A stretch of 64,000 nucleotides of DNA, from NCBI RefSeq assembly GCF_040500525.1, contig NZ_CP159403.1:449001-513000 (forward strand). Direction: 5' to 3'. The notes under the pieces were generated by a model that made no database searches, was not told the origin of the DNA, and was given only the letters and a program-made list of their open reading frames with translations. The position numbers and the translations under genes were made by a program. Below are positions 47,900 to 56,963 of the stretch, piece after piece (the stretch's first letter is position 1; each line of letters begins with the position of its first letter). Source of the DNA: Azospirillum formosense (GTDB lineage Bacteria; Pseudomonadota; Alphaproteobacteria; Azospirillales; Azospirillaceae).

Positions 47900-48049
47900 T
47901 CAGGCCAGGAAAATCGCCATGAAGACCAGCACGGCGATCACGCCCGCGGTCGCCAGCGTCAGGAATCGGGTGAAGGCGTGCCAGCCCGCCTCGTGGCGGC
48001 GGACGACATCCTCGCTGACCGGATTGTGGCCTTGCTCCGTAACCGCCAT
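47900..48049 (-). CDS. aa3-type cytochrome c oxidase subunit IV (49 residues)
   Basis: The frame read from the ATG at 48049 gives 49 residues: a polar N-terminus with VVRRHEAGWHAFTRFLTLAT followed by one transmembrane helix (about residues 31-48, AGVIAVLVFMAIFLA). The HEAGWHAFTRF pattern is the signature of the tiny alphaproteobacterial aa3 oxidase subunit IV. GGGGAGG precedes the ATG by about nine bases. It is too short for common ORF cut-offs. The main oxidase genes are not nearby; it stands between an unknown gene and purN. Confidence 0.82.
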   Translation of the reverse strand: MAVTEQGHNPVSEDVVRRHEAGWHAFTRFLTLATAGVIAVLVFMAIFLA

Positions 48050-48149
48050 CGTTCTTTGCCTCCCCTTTTATGGTTCCGGCGGAGAATGTGGGGAGTGCGG
48101 ACGGTTGCGGCAAGGGTTCCGCTTGACCAAGGGTCGCGCTTGGTAAGCG

Positions 48150-48805
48150 TTAGGCCGGCGGGTTGATCAGCGTCGGCAGGTCGGCCGCCGGGCCCGACAG
48201 GGTCACCCGGCCCTCCTCGACGCGGGCGCGGCCCTCGGCGATCAGGCGCAGCGCCTGGGGATAGAGCCGGTGCTCGGCCTCCAGCACGCGGGCGGACAGC
48301 CGGTCGGCGTCGTCGCCGGGCAGGACCGGCACCGCGGCCTGGGCGATGATCGGCCCCTCGTCCATCTCCGGACGCACGTAATGCACGGTGCAGCCGTGGA
48401 AGCGCACACCGGCGTCCAGCGCCCGGCGGTGCGTGTCCAGCCCCTTGAAGGAGGGCAGGAGCGACGGGTGGATGTTGATCATCCGGTCGTGCCAGCGCTC
48501 GACGAACCAGGGCGACAGCAGCCGCATGAAGCCGGCCAGACAGACCAACTCGACGCCCGCCCCGCGCAGGCGCGCGTCCATGGCCTCCTCGAACGACCGC
48601 TTGTCTCCGGGGAAGTCGCGGTGGCTGACCACGGCGACGGGCACTCCGGCGGCGGCGGCGCGCTCCAACCCATAGGCGTCGGCCTTGTTGGAGAGCACCA
48701 GAGCGATGTCCGCCGGAAAGTCCGGGGCGGCGCAGGCGTCGATCAACGCCTGCAGATTGCTGCCGCGCCCGGAAATCAGGACTCCAACCTTCAGGGCGTT
48801 GGACG

Positions 48806-48818
<13 letters not shown>
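48150..48818 (-). CDS. purN: Phosphoribosylglycinamide formyltransferase
   Basis: The 222-residue enzyme transfers a formyl group from 10-formyl-THF to GAR in purine synthesis. It shows [17 protein letters not shown] (residues 11-27), [14 protein letters not shown], the catalytic [20 protein letters not shown] and [14 protein letters not shown]. The ATG at 48818 overlaps the end of purM by 13 bases, so the two are coupled. Length fits the family. Confidence 0.97.
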
Positions 48819-49888
<1,070 letters not shown>

Positions 49889-49996
49889 GGTATCCTCGCT
49901 TGGGCTGAGCTATATACCTGGGCCACCTGAACCGGGTCATTTTGGGCCGGGTCAATAGGGAACGGGCCGAACATACTCGAATCGGAAGGCTTTGCA

Positions 49997-51439
49997 ATGC
50001 TCCACCGCCGCCATGCGCCGCTGTTTGCGGGCTTCGCCGCCATCACCGTGGCCCTGGCCGTTCCGGCCGGCCCCGTGGACGCGCAGGTGACCGGCGCCGC
50101 TCCACCCGCGGTGGCGGCTCCGGCAGCGCCTGGAACGGCTCCGGCGGCGGTCCAGGCCGCGGACCCCTTCACCGTGTCGGGGGTGAAGGTGGACGTTAGT
50201 GCCGCCAACGCCAACGCCGCCCGCGACCAGGCGATCCGCGACGCGCAGGTGAAGGCCTGGGCCGAGCTGTACAAGCGCCTCGTCCCCTCCGCCACCACGG
50301 TTCCCCGGGTGTCGGACATCGAGCTCGCCCGGCTCGTCCAGGGCTTCGAGATCGACGACGAGAAGGTGTCGGCCACCCGCTATGTCGGCAGCATCACCGT
50401 GCGCTTCCGCCCCAACCCGGTGCGCGAGACGCTGGCCGGCGGCGGCCAGCAGTATGTCGAGCCTCCGGCCCGGCCCTACGTGATCCTGCCGGTCACCGTC
50501 GTGGACGGGCGCCCCGTCCTGTGGGAGGACCGCACCGACTGGCGCGAGGCCTGGGAGGGCCGGCAGAGCGGCGCCTCGCTGGTGCCGCTGGTCGTTCCCG
50601 ACGGCGAGCTGGCCGACATCTCCGCCATCGGCGTGAACGAGGCGCTGTCCGGCGATCCCGAGGCGCTGGCCCGCATCGCCCAGCGCTACAACGCCGGGGG
50701 CGTGGTGGTCGCCAAGACCGACCTGCCGGCGGGAGGGCTGGATCTCGGCCGTCCGCTGGCGGTCGAGGTGACCCACTACACGCCCGACGGCGCGCGGGAC
50801 CAGCAGACGGTCAACGTGAAGGCCGACATGGCCGACCGCGCCGGCGACTTCCTGACCCGCGCGACGACCTTCGTGTCGGCCGCCATCGACGAATCCTACC
50901 GCCGCGACAACACCGTGGCGAGCGGGCCGGAGCAGTCGACGCTGGTGCGCGTGCCGCTGGCCAGCCTCAACGATTGGGTGGAGACGCGCAAGCGGCTGGG
51001 CATGGTCAACGCCGTCACCCGCACCGACGTGCTGTCGATCAGCCGCTACGAGGCGCTGGTGGCGCTGACCCACCGCGGCGACGTGGAGCGGCTGCGCCAG
51101 GCGCTGGCCCGCCGCGACCTCGGCCTGGCCCGCACTGGGGCGGTCGCGGCGCCGGTGCCGGTCCCCGCTCCGGGCCAGCCGGTTCCGCCGGCCGCACCCG
51201 CGCCGGAATGGCAGCTCCAGGTGCTGGCGAAGGGCGCCGGGGCGTCGTCTCTGGCGCAACCCGCCGCCGTTTCTCCGGCGCCCGTCCCGGCGGCTCCGTC
51301 CGCCTTCCCGCCGGCCACCGCCGTGCCGTCGGCCTATCCCGGCGTGACGCCGGCCCCGGTCGGCGCGCCGCAGACAGCGCCGGGGGCGCCGCCGCGCATC
51401 CTGGGCACGCTGCCGGCCACCGGGACGGCGCGCCCATGA
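49997..51439 (+). CDS. DUF2066 domain secreted protein
   Basis: The 480-residue precursor has a signal peptide (residues 1-30, ending AGPVDAQV). After an Ala/Pro-rich spacer comes the DUF2066 region (VSGVKVDVSAANANAARDQAIRDAQVKAWAELYKRLV through VRFRPNPVRETL), then a mixed domain, then an Ala/Pro-rich disordered tail (about 370-480). The periplasmic role is unknown. It is divergent from purM and heads a plus-strand run with the phosphatidyltransferase, PerM-like and hdaA genes, an arrangement I recall from other alphaproteobacteria. Confidence 0.85.
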   Translation: MLHRRHAPLFAGFAAITVALAVPAGPVDAQVTGAAPPAVAAPAAPGTAPAAVQAADPFTVSGVKVDVSAANANAARDQAIRDAQVKAWAELYKRLVPSATTVPRVSDIELARLVQGFEIDDEKVSATRYVGSITVRFRPNPVRETLAGGGQQYVEPPARPYVILPVTVVDGRPVLWEDRTDWREAWEGRQSGASLVPLVVPDGELADISAIGVNEALSGDPEALARIAQRYNAGGVVVAKTDLPAGGLDLGRPLAVEVTHYTPDGARDQQTVNVKADMADRAGDFLTRATTFVSAAIDESYRRDNTVASGPEQSTLVRVPLASLNDWVETRKRLGMVNAVTRTDVLSISRYEALVALTHRGDVERLRQALARRDLGLARTGAVAAPVPVPAPGQPVPPAAPAPEWQLQVLAKGAGASSLAQPAAVSPAPVPAAPSAFPPATAVPSAYPGVTPAPVGAPQTAPGAPPRILGTLPATGTARP

Positions 51440-51556
51440 TGGCGGGGCTGGTGACGGCGGAGGGCGTGACGGCGGAGGGCTTCCCGGCGTTACACACGGG
51501 CCGGGTCCGGCCCTTACGGGGACGGCGGCAGTAGGACAACGGCAGAAGGCACCGCG

Positions 51557-52117
51557 GTGAGCATTCCGAACATCATCACCTTCGGCCGCATCCTGGTGGT
51601 GCCGGTCGCCGTCTATTTCATCCTGGCCGGGGAGTTGGGGGTCGCCTTCTGGCTGTTCGTCGGGGCGGGGGTGTCCGACGCCGTGGACGGGGCCGTGGCC
51701 CGCATGTTCCGCGCCCGCACCGTGCTGGGCGCCTATCTCGACCCGATCGCCGACAAGGCGCTGCTGGTCAGCGTCTACGTCTCGCTGGGCCACATCGGCG
51801 TGCTGCCGCTGTGGCTGGTCATCCTGGTGGTGTTCCGCGACCTGATGATCATCGGCGGGGTGATGCTGCTCTACACGCTGAAGGAGTCGCTGGCCATGCA
51901 GCCGCTCTACGTCAGCAAGATCAACACGGCGGTGCAGCTGTCCCTGGCGGCGGCGGTGCTGGCCCCGGCGGGGCTGGGGCTGCCCGACTTCCACCTGTTC
52001 GGGCGGGAGCTGGTGCCGCTGCTGATCTGGGCCTGTGCCGCGACGACGGTGCTGTCGGGGCTGGCCTACGTCTACCGCGGCGGCCTCCTGTTCAGCCGGC
52101 ACGGAGGGGTGCCGTGA
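51557..52117 (+). CDS. CDP-alcohol phosphatidyltransferase family protein
   Basis: The 186-residue membrane enzyme has the full family motif DAVDGAVARMFRARTVLGAYLD followed by IADK, where the Asp residues bind the two metals. Hydrophobic helices lie on both sides. Such enzymes join a CDP-activated lipid to an alcohol, e.g. phosphatidylglycerophosphate synthase. The GTG start at 51557 follows AAGG. The start of the next gene overlaps its stop (GTGA), so the pair is coupled. The acceptor alcohol is not predictable; a second pgsA may exist elsewhere. Confidence 0.9.
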   Translation: MSIPNIITFGRILVVPVAVYFILAGELGVAFWLFVGAGVSDAVDGAVARMFRARTVLGAYLDPIADKALLVSVYVSLGHIGVLPLWLVILVVFRDLMIIGGVMLLYTLKESLAMQPLYVSKINTAVQLSLAAAVLAPAGLGLPDFHLFGRELVPLLIWACAATTVLSGLAYVYRGGLLFSRHGGVP

Positions 52118-53175
52118 CGGCGGGCAAGCAGATCCGCTTCTGGCTGATCGGGCTTGGCCTGTTCGTTCTGGCGCTGTGGCTGCTGTCGGGCATGCTGCTG
52201 CCCTTCGTGGTCGGGCTGGCCGTCGCCTATCTGCTGGACCCGGTGGTCGACCGGGTCGAGCGCTGGCGCCTGCCGCGCTGGCTGGCGACGACGCTGGTGC
52301 TGCTGTCCTTCGTCCTGGTTCTGGTGCTGATGGGCCTTCTGCTGCTGCCGCTGGTGCAGTCGCAGGTGTCCCACCTGATCGAGGTGCTTCCCAACTACGC
52401 CAACGCGGCGCGGGACCGGCTGATGCCGATGCTCGACCGGCTGGTGCACCGCCTGTCGCCGGAGGACGTGGAGCGGCTGCGCGGCGCCGCCGGCAACTAC
52501 GCCGGGGACGTCGTCGGCTGGGTCGGCCGGGTGCTGAAGCACATCCTGTCGAGCGGGCTGGCGCTGTTCGACGTGCTGTCGGTGATGTTCATCACGCCGA
52601 TCGTCGCCTTCTACCTGATGCGCGACTGGGACATCCTGGTCGCCAAGGTGAACGGCTGGCTGCCTCTGCACCACGCCGCGACCATCCGCGAACAGGCCCG
52701 CGAGGTCGACGAGACGCTGGCCGGTTTCGTCCGCGGGCAGGCGCTGGTCTGCCTCGTGCTGGGCGTGTTCTACGCGGTGGCGCTGTCGCTGGCCGGGCTG
52801 GACTTCGGGCTGGTGATCGGGCTGATGGCGGGGCTTTTGTCCTTCATCCCCTATGTCGGCTCTCTGTTCGGATTCGTGTCGAGCACCGGGCTGGCCCTGC
52901 TGCAGTTCGACGACCCGTGGCGAGTCGCCATCGTCATCGCGATTTTCCTGTTCGGGCAGGCGGTGGAGGGCAACGTCCTGACGCCCAAGCTGGTGGGCGA
53001 GAAGGTCGGGCTGCACGCGGTCTGGGTGATCTTCGCCCTGCTGGCCGGCGGGTCGCTGTTCGGTTTTGTCGGCGTGTTGCTGGCGGTTCCGGTGGCGGCG
53101 GTGATCGGGGTGCTGACACGCTTCGCGTTGGGGCGCTATCTTGAGAGCCCCTACTACCGCGGTACCCCCTCCTGA
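52114..53175 (+). CDS. PerM/AI-2E transporter family membrane protein
   Basis: The 353-residue protein has about eight transmembrane helices in the layout of the PerM/YdiK family. Segments include MLLPFVVGLAVAYLLDPVVDRVERW, ITPIVAFYLMRDWD, GLLSFIPYVGSLFGF and GNVLTPKLVGEKVGLHAVWVIFALLAGG. Members are described as AI-2 exporters or Na+/H+ antiporters, but the role here is unproven. The start is the GTG at 52114 overlapping the previous stop. It lies directly ahead of hdaA, as perM lies beside hda-like genes elsewhere. Confidence 0.9.
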   Translation: MTAGKQIRFWLIGLGLFVLALWLLSGMLLPFVVGLAVAYLLDPVVDRVERWRLPRWLATTLVLLSFVLVLVLMGLLLLPLVQSQVSHLIEVLPNYANAARDRLMPMLDRLVHRLSPEDVERLRGAAGNYAGDVVGWVGRVLKHILSSGLALFDVLSVMFITPIVAFYLMRDWDILVAKVNGWLPLHHAATIREQAREVDETLAGFVRGQALVCLVLGVFYAVALSLAGLDFGLVIGLMAGLLSFIPYVGSLFGFVSSTGLALLQFDDPWRVAIVIAIFLFGQAVEGNVLTPKLVGEKVGLHAVWVIFALLAGGSLFGFVGVLLAVPVAAVIGVLTRFALGRYLESPYYRGTPS

Positions 53176-53216
53176 TGATCCCCGCCTCATGACCCCTGTC
53201 CTATGACCGCTGCCCC

Positions 53217-53981
53217 ATGACATTAGCGGCCCAGATCCCGCTCGACCTCGGACACCGCGCCGCCATGGGCTGCGAGGATTTCCTCGTGGCGCCCAGCAAC
53301 GCCGAGGCGGTGGCATGGCTCGACCGCTGGCCGTCCTGGCCGGCGCCGGCCCTGACGCTGTACGGGCCGGACGGTTGCGGCAAGACCCATCTGGGGCATG
53401 TCTGGCGGGCGCGCAGCCACGCTCCCATCGCCATGGGCGATGCTCTGGACCAGATCGACCCGCACGCGCTGCTGGCCCGCGCCAACGCCGTGGTGGTGGA
53501 GGACGCGGACCGCGTGGCCGGCGCCCCGGCGCGCGAGGAGGCGCTGTTCCACCTCTACAACCTCGCCCGCGACTCGGGCGGGCATCTGCTCCTGCTGTCG
53601 CGCCGCCCGCCGTCGCGCTGGCGGATGAAGCTGGCCGACCTGCGCTCCCGCATCAAGGCGGCCCCGGCGGTGGGGGTGGAGGCGCCGGACGACGCGCTGC
53701 TCGCCGCCGTGCTGGTCAAGCTGTTCGCCGACCGGCAGCTGCGGCCGGGCATGGACCTGATCACCTACCTGCTGACCCGGATGGAGCGGTCGCTGGAGGC
53801 GGCGGGGCGGGTGGTCGCGGCGCTTGACCGCGCGTCGCTGGCCGCGCACCGTCCCCTGACCGTGCCGCTGGCCCGCGAGGTGCTGGCCGGTCTGGAGGCC
53901 GGGAGGGGAGGAGACGAGGATGGATCTGGGAATCGCCGGACGCCGCGCCATCGTGTGCGCAGCCAGCAAGGGACTGGGTAA
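53217..53981 (+). CDS. hdaA: HdaA: DnaA-related regulator of replication initiation
   Basis: The 254-residue AAA+ protein lacks the DnaA DNA-binding domain. It has a clamp-binding-like N-terminus (IPLDLG), Walker A GPDGCGKTHL (about residues 50-59), Walker B VVVEDADR and sensor-like RPPSRWRMKLADLRSRIKA. Hda/HdaA stimulates DnaA-ATP hydrolysis with the sliding clamp and so limits re-initiation. Its final 62 bases overlap the start of the SDR gene, giving it a Gly/Arg-rich tail that may be unstructured. Confidence 0.88.
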   Translation: MTLAAQIPLDLGHRAAMGCEDFLVAPSNAEAVAWLDRWPSWPAPALTLYGPDGCGKTHLGHVWRARSHAPIAMGDALDQIDPHALLARANAVVVEDADRVAGAPAREEALFHLYNLARDSGGHLLLLSRRPPSRWRMKLADLRSRIKAAPAVGVEAPDDALLAAVLVKLFADRQLRPGMDLITYLLTRMERSLEAAGRVVAALDRASLAAHRPLTVPLAREVLAGLEAGRGGDEDGSGNRRTPRHRVRSQQGTG

Positions 53982-54699
53982 GGCCTGCGCGCTGGCGCTG
54001 GCGCGCGAAGGGGTGGCGGTCACCATCACCGCCCGTGGCCGCGACCTGCTGGAGGCCGCCGCGGAGGAGATCCGCAAGGAGACCGGCGCCACCGTGACAA
54101 CCGCCGTCGGCGACATCGCGACGGAGGAGGGGCGCGCCGCCGCGCTGGCCGCCTGTCCGGAGCCGGACATCCTGGTCAACAACGCGGGCGGCCCGCCGCC
54201 GGGCGATTTCCGCGACTGGGACCGCGACGACTGGGTCCGCGCCGTCGAGGCCAACATGCTGGCCCCGATCTTCCTCATCAAGGCGACGGTGGACGGCATG
54301 ATCGGCCGCCGCTTCGGGCGGATCGTCAACGTCACCTCGGCGGCGGTGAAGGCGCCGATCCCAATCCTCGGCCTGTCCAACGGGGCGCGGGCCGGGCTGA
54401 CCGGCTTCGTCGCCGGGCTGTCGCGCCAGACCGTGCGCCACAACGTGACGATCAACAACCTGCTGCCCGGCCCCTTCGAGACCGACCGCCTGCGCGCCAC
54501 CATGGAAGGCGGGGCCAAGGCCAACAACCGCAGCCTGGACGAGGAGATGGACCTCCGCCGCGCCGGCAACCCGTCCGGCCGCTTCGGCGATCCGGCGGAG
54601 TTCGGCGCGGCCTGCGCCTTCCTCTGCTCCGCCCACGCCGGCTTCATGACCGGCCAGAACGTCCTGATGGACGGCGGCGCCTACGCGGGGACGCTGTAG
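53920..54699 (+). CDS. Atypical SDR lacking the catalytic Tyr/Lys
   Basis: The 259-residue protein has an SDR fold with NNAGGPPPG and IVNVTS (Ser140). At the Tyr position, 13 residues on, it has Ser153, and Arg157 replaces the catalytic Lys (LSNGARAGL). The nucleotide loop is also unusual (CAASKGLGKA). The subfamily with LSNGAR is recurrent in bacteria, so this is not a mutation of one gene; its chemistry is unclear. The ATG at 53920 lies inside hdaA with GGAGG upstream, implying coupling. Confidence 0.85.
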   Translation: MDLGIAGRRAIVCAASKGLGKACALALAREGVAVTITARGRDLLEAAAEEIRKETGATVTTAVGDIATEEGRAAALAACPEPDILVNNAGGPPPGDFRDWDRDDWVRAVEANMLAPIFLIKATVDGMIGRRFGRIVNVTSAAVKAPIPILGLSNGARAGLTGFVAGLSRQTVRHNVTINNLLPGPFETDRLRATMEGGAKANNRSLDEEMDLRRAGNPSGRFGDPAEFGAACAFLCSAHAGFMTGQNVLMDGGAYAGTL

Positions 54700-54724
54700 A
54701 CGGCAGGTTGTGATTCCGTCGGGT

Positions 54725-54758
54725 CCTGTCTGACCACCGTCTGGGGCCGTCAGACAGG
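54725..54758. terminator. Bidirectional hairpin between the SDR and azoR genes
   Basis: CCTGTCTGAC and GTCAGACAGG form a perfect ten-base stem around a 14-base loop between two convergent genes. No T-run follows on either strand, so Rho or the stem alone would have to act. Confidence 0.5.
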
Positions 54759-54775
54759 GCCTGGCGAAGCGCCCG

Positions 54776-55375
54776 CTAGAAATCGCAACATGGATCGAGG
54801 GCCGCTATGGCCTCGAACGCGGTCTGCATGCCGCTTTCCCGGTGCGCTTCGCTGATGGCTAGACCTTCCGCGACGATCACATCGAGCCTCGTCACGCCGA
54901 TGAACGCGAACAACGACCGAAGGTAGGATTCGGCGTGTTCGGACGACGCCAGGGACGTGCCCGGTCGATATTGACCGCCCCGCGCCATCGCAAGGATCAC
55001 CCGCTTGTCATGCGCCAGTCCTTCCGAGCCGTTCTCCGTGTAGCGGAACGTCTTCCCCGCAATGACAATCCGGTCGATCCAGGTTTTGAGCTGGCTGGAA
55101 ATGGTCAGGTTGTAAAACGCAACGCCGATGACGACGACATCGGCGGTGATGAACTCGTCCAAAACCTTTTCGCCAAGCGCGATGTCCTCCATCACGACCG
55201 GGGAAGCCGCCAGATGATCGCCGGTCAGATGCGGAACGGGAACAGCGACCAGATCGCGATGGACGATGTCGACCGCTGGATTGTGTTCCTTCAACCGTCG
55301 GACGACGGCTCTGGACAGCATGCGGCTCACCGATTGCTCACCGAGAATGCTGGAGTCGATATGAAGCAGTTTCAT
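54776..55375 (-). CDS. azoR: FMN-dependent NADH-azoreductase
   Basis: The 199-residue flavodoxin-like quinone reductase matches AzoR. It has LLHIDSSILGEQSVSRMLSRAVV (FMN phosphate loop), VVIGVAFYNLTISSQLKTWIDRI, VILAMARGGQY and SYLRSLFAFIGV. It reduces quinones and azo compounds by two-electron transfer from NADH. The base composition is visibly less GC-rich than the flanking hdaA and CHAD genes. It lies 39 bases after the DMT-family gene, and a LysR gene is divergent from that pair, suggesting one regulated module. Confidence 0.92.
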   Translation of the reverse strand: MKLLHIDSSILGEQSVSRMLSRAVVRRLKEHNPAVDIVHRDLVAVPVPHLTGDHLAASPVVMEDIALGEKVLDEFITADVVVIGVAFYNLTISSQLKTWIDRIVIAGKTFRYTENGSEGLAHDKRVILAMARGGQYRPGTSLASSEHAESYLRSLFAFIGVTRLDVIVAEGLAISEAHRESGMQTAFEAIAALDPCCDF

Positions 55376-55414
55376 GGATGATCGTCCTGGAGATGTCGGC
55401 GGGAGCGTCGTGCG

Positions 55415-55897
55415 TCATGAACCGGCGGGCGGCTTCACGCCGAACGCCTGAAGCTGCATCACGACCAGCCCGAGAAAGATCAGGCCAAGACCGGCAAGAC
55501 GGGTCAGCGGGACCGGCTTGCGAGGGAGGCCGACAAGGCCCCAGTGGTCGATGACGATCGACGCCAGCATCTGCCCGGCGATGGCCGCCGTGATGAAGCC
55601 GGCGGCTCCGAGTTTCGGCGCCAGCATGAGCGCGCCGGTGATATAGGCGACGCCGACAACACCGCCGATCCACACCCAGCGGGGGGCGTGCGCCAGAGAC
55701 GAGAGGGTCGGCGCCTCCACCCTCGCCAACGCCAGAACGGGCAGGATGCAGGCGAAGCTGACGCAAAGGGATACGACCGTTCCCCACAGGGGATGACCGA
55801 GCGTCCGTCCCAGGACGGCGTTGGCCCCGGCCTGGAACGGCACAACCGCACCAGTGATGACCGCGGCGAGGATGAGAAGCAGAGCATTGGTTTGCAT
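55415..55897 (-). CDS. DMT-superfamily membrane protein (YdcZ/DUF606 type)
   Basis: The 160-residue protein has five hydrophobic helices: LLLILAAVITGAVVPFQAG, TVVSLCVSFACILPVLAL, WVWIGGVVGVAYITGALML, AAIAGQMLASIVIDHWGLVG and LAGLGLIFLGLVVMQL. The IAGQMLASIVIDHWG motif is typical of the YdcZ half-size DMT group. The ATG at 55897 follows GGAGG. It is divergent from the LysR gene with 72 bases between and is probably transcribed with azoR. Transport substrate is unknown. Confidence 0.85.
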   Translation of the reverse strand: MQTNALLLILAAVITGAVVPFQAGANAVLGRTLGHPLWGTVVSLCVSFACILPVLALARVEAPTLSSLAHAPRWVWIGGVVGVAYITGALMLAPKLGAAGFITAAIAGQMLASIVIDHWGLVGLPRKPVPLTRLAGLGLIFLGLVVMQLQAFGVKPPAGS

Positions 55898-55969
55898 GGT
55901 TGATCCTCCATGCGTCACCGGATGCCGCATTCGCTTCATCGATGGAAATTCTTATGCGATATCTTATAT

Positions 55970-56884
55970 ATGCATGATACGAATACTCTTCGTGGCATCG
56001 ACCTCAACCTTCTGGTGATCCTCGATGCTCTGCTTGCCGAGCGGCATGTGTCGCGCACAGCATCCCGACTGAACATGAGTCAGCCAGCGGTCAGCCACGC
56101 GCTCGCCCGTTTGCGGCATCTGTTCGACGATCCCCTGTTGATACGCCGCGACGGGCAACTGGTTCTGAGCACGAGGGCGCTTGAAATCGCTCCGGCGCTG
56201 ACCGAAGCCCTGCGACAGCTGCGGGAGGTCCTGGGGCCGGGAGGCTTCGACCCGGCCAAGGAAAAGCGGACGTTTCGCCTGGCGATGTCGGATTACGGCT
56301 CCGCTGTCGTCCTTCCCGGTCTGTTGAAAAGGATTCGCCTCGAAGCGCCGGGGATCGACCTGGTCATAACCCAATCGAGCCGGGAAACGATGCTTCGGCA
56401 GGTTCTGGACGGGGATTGCGATCTGGCGGTGGGCGTGTTTCCCGATCTTCCTGAACGGATCGAGGTGGAGCAGCTTTCCATCGAGCATTTCGCTTGCCTT
56501 GCGGACCGGGAGAGGCTGGGAGGGCAGGGCCGTCTGGATATCGACGCCTACCTTGCCCGGCCGCACGTTCTCGTTGCGATGAAGGACCACGCAAGCACCG
56601 AGATCGACACGGCCTTGCACGCCATCGGCCGCGCGCGCCGCATCGCTGTCACGCTGCCGCATTGGGGAAATGCGCCGCGCTTGATCCAAGGGACGGACCT
56701 CGTTCTGACCGTGGCCCGGAAGGCCCTTGCGCTCCATGAGCATGATCCGGCCGTTGTCGTCTTCGAGCCGCCGTTTCCGATACCGCCCTTTCCCTTCGTC
56801 CAGGTTTGGCACGAACGGCGCGGCGGCGATCCCGCGTACCAGTGGCTGCGCAACGCGGTCGCGGGCGTCTCGATGGCCGCGTGA
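55970..56884 (+). CDS. LysR-family transcriptional regulator
   Basis: The 304-residue regulator has an N-terminal winged helix (LNLLVILDALLAERHVSRTASRLNMSQPAVSHALARLRHLFDDPLL, about residues 11-55) and a periplasmic-binding-protein-like effector domain. The ATG at 55970 gives the usual LysR start; the frame is open for 20 more codons. The intergenic 55898-55969 is AT-rich next to the start (TTATGCGATATCTTATATATG) and is the natural site for its operator. It likely controls the divergent DMT-azoR pair. Its GC content is lower than that of the flanking genes, for example 35 of 60 bases at 56281-56340. Confidence 0.92.
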   Translation: MHDTNTLRGIDLNLLVILDALLAERHVSRTASRLNMSQPAVSHALARLRHLFDDPLLIRRDGQLVLSTRALEIAPALTEALRQLREVLGPGGFDPAKEKRTFRLAMSDYGSAVVLPGLLKRIRLEAPGIDLVITQSSRETMLRQVLDGDCDLAVGVFPDLPERIEVEQLSIEHFACLADRERLGGQGRLDIDAYLARPHVLVAMKDHASTEIDTALHAIGRARRIAVTLPHWGNAPRLIQGTDLVLTVARKALALHEHDPAVVVFEPPFPIPPFPFVQVWHERRGGDPAYQWLRNAVAGVSMAA

Positions 56885-56963
56885 GCGACCGCCATCCAGG
56901 GGTGTGCCGTCCACGCAGGTCTGCGTAGCGGCGGAGGGTTAGGGAGGGGACAACGTCACGCCG

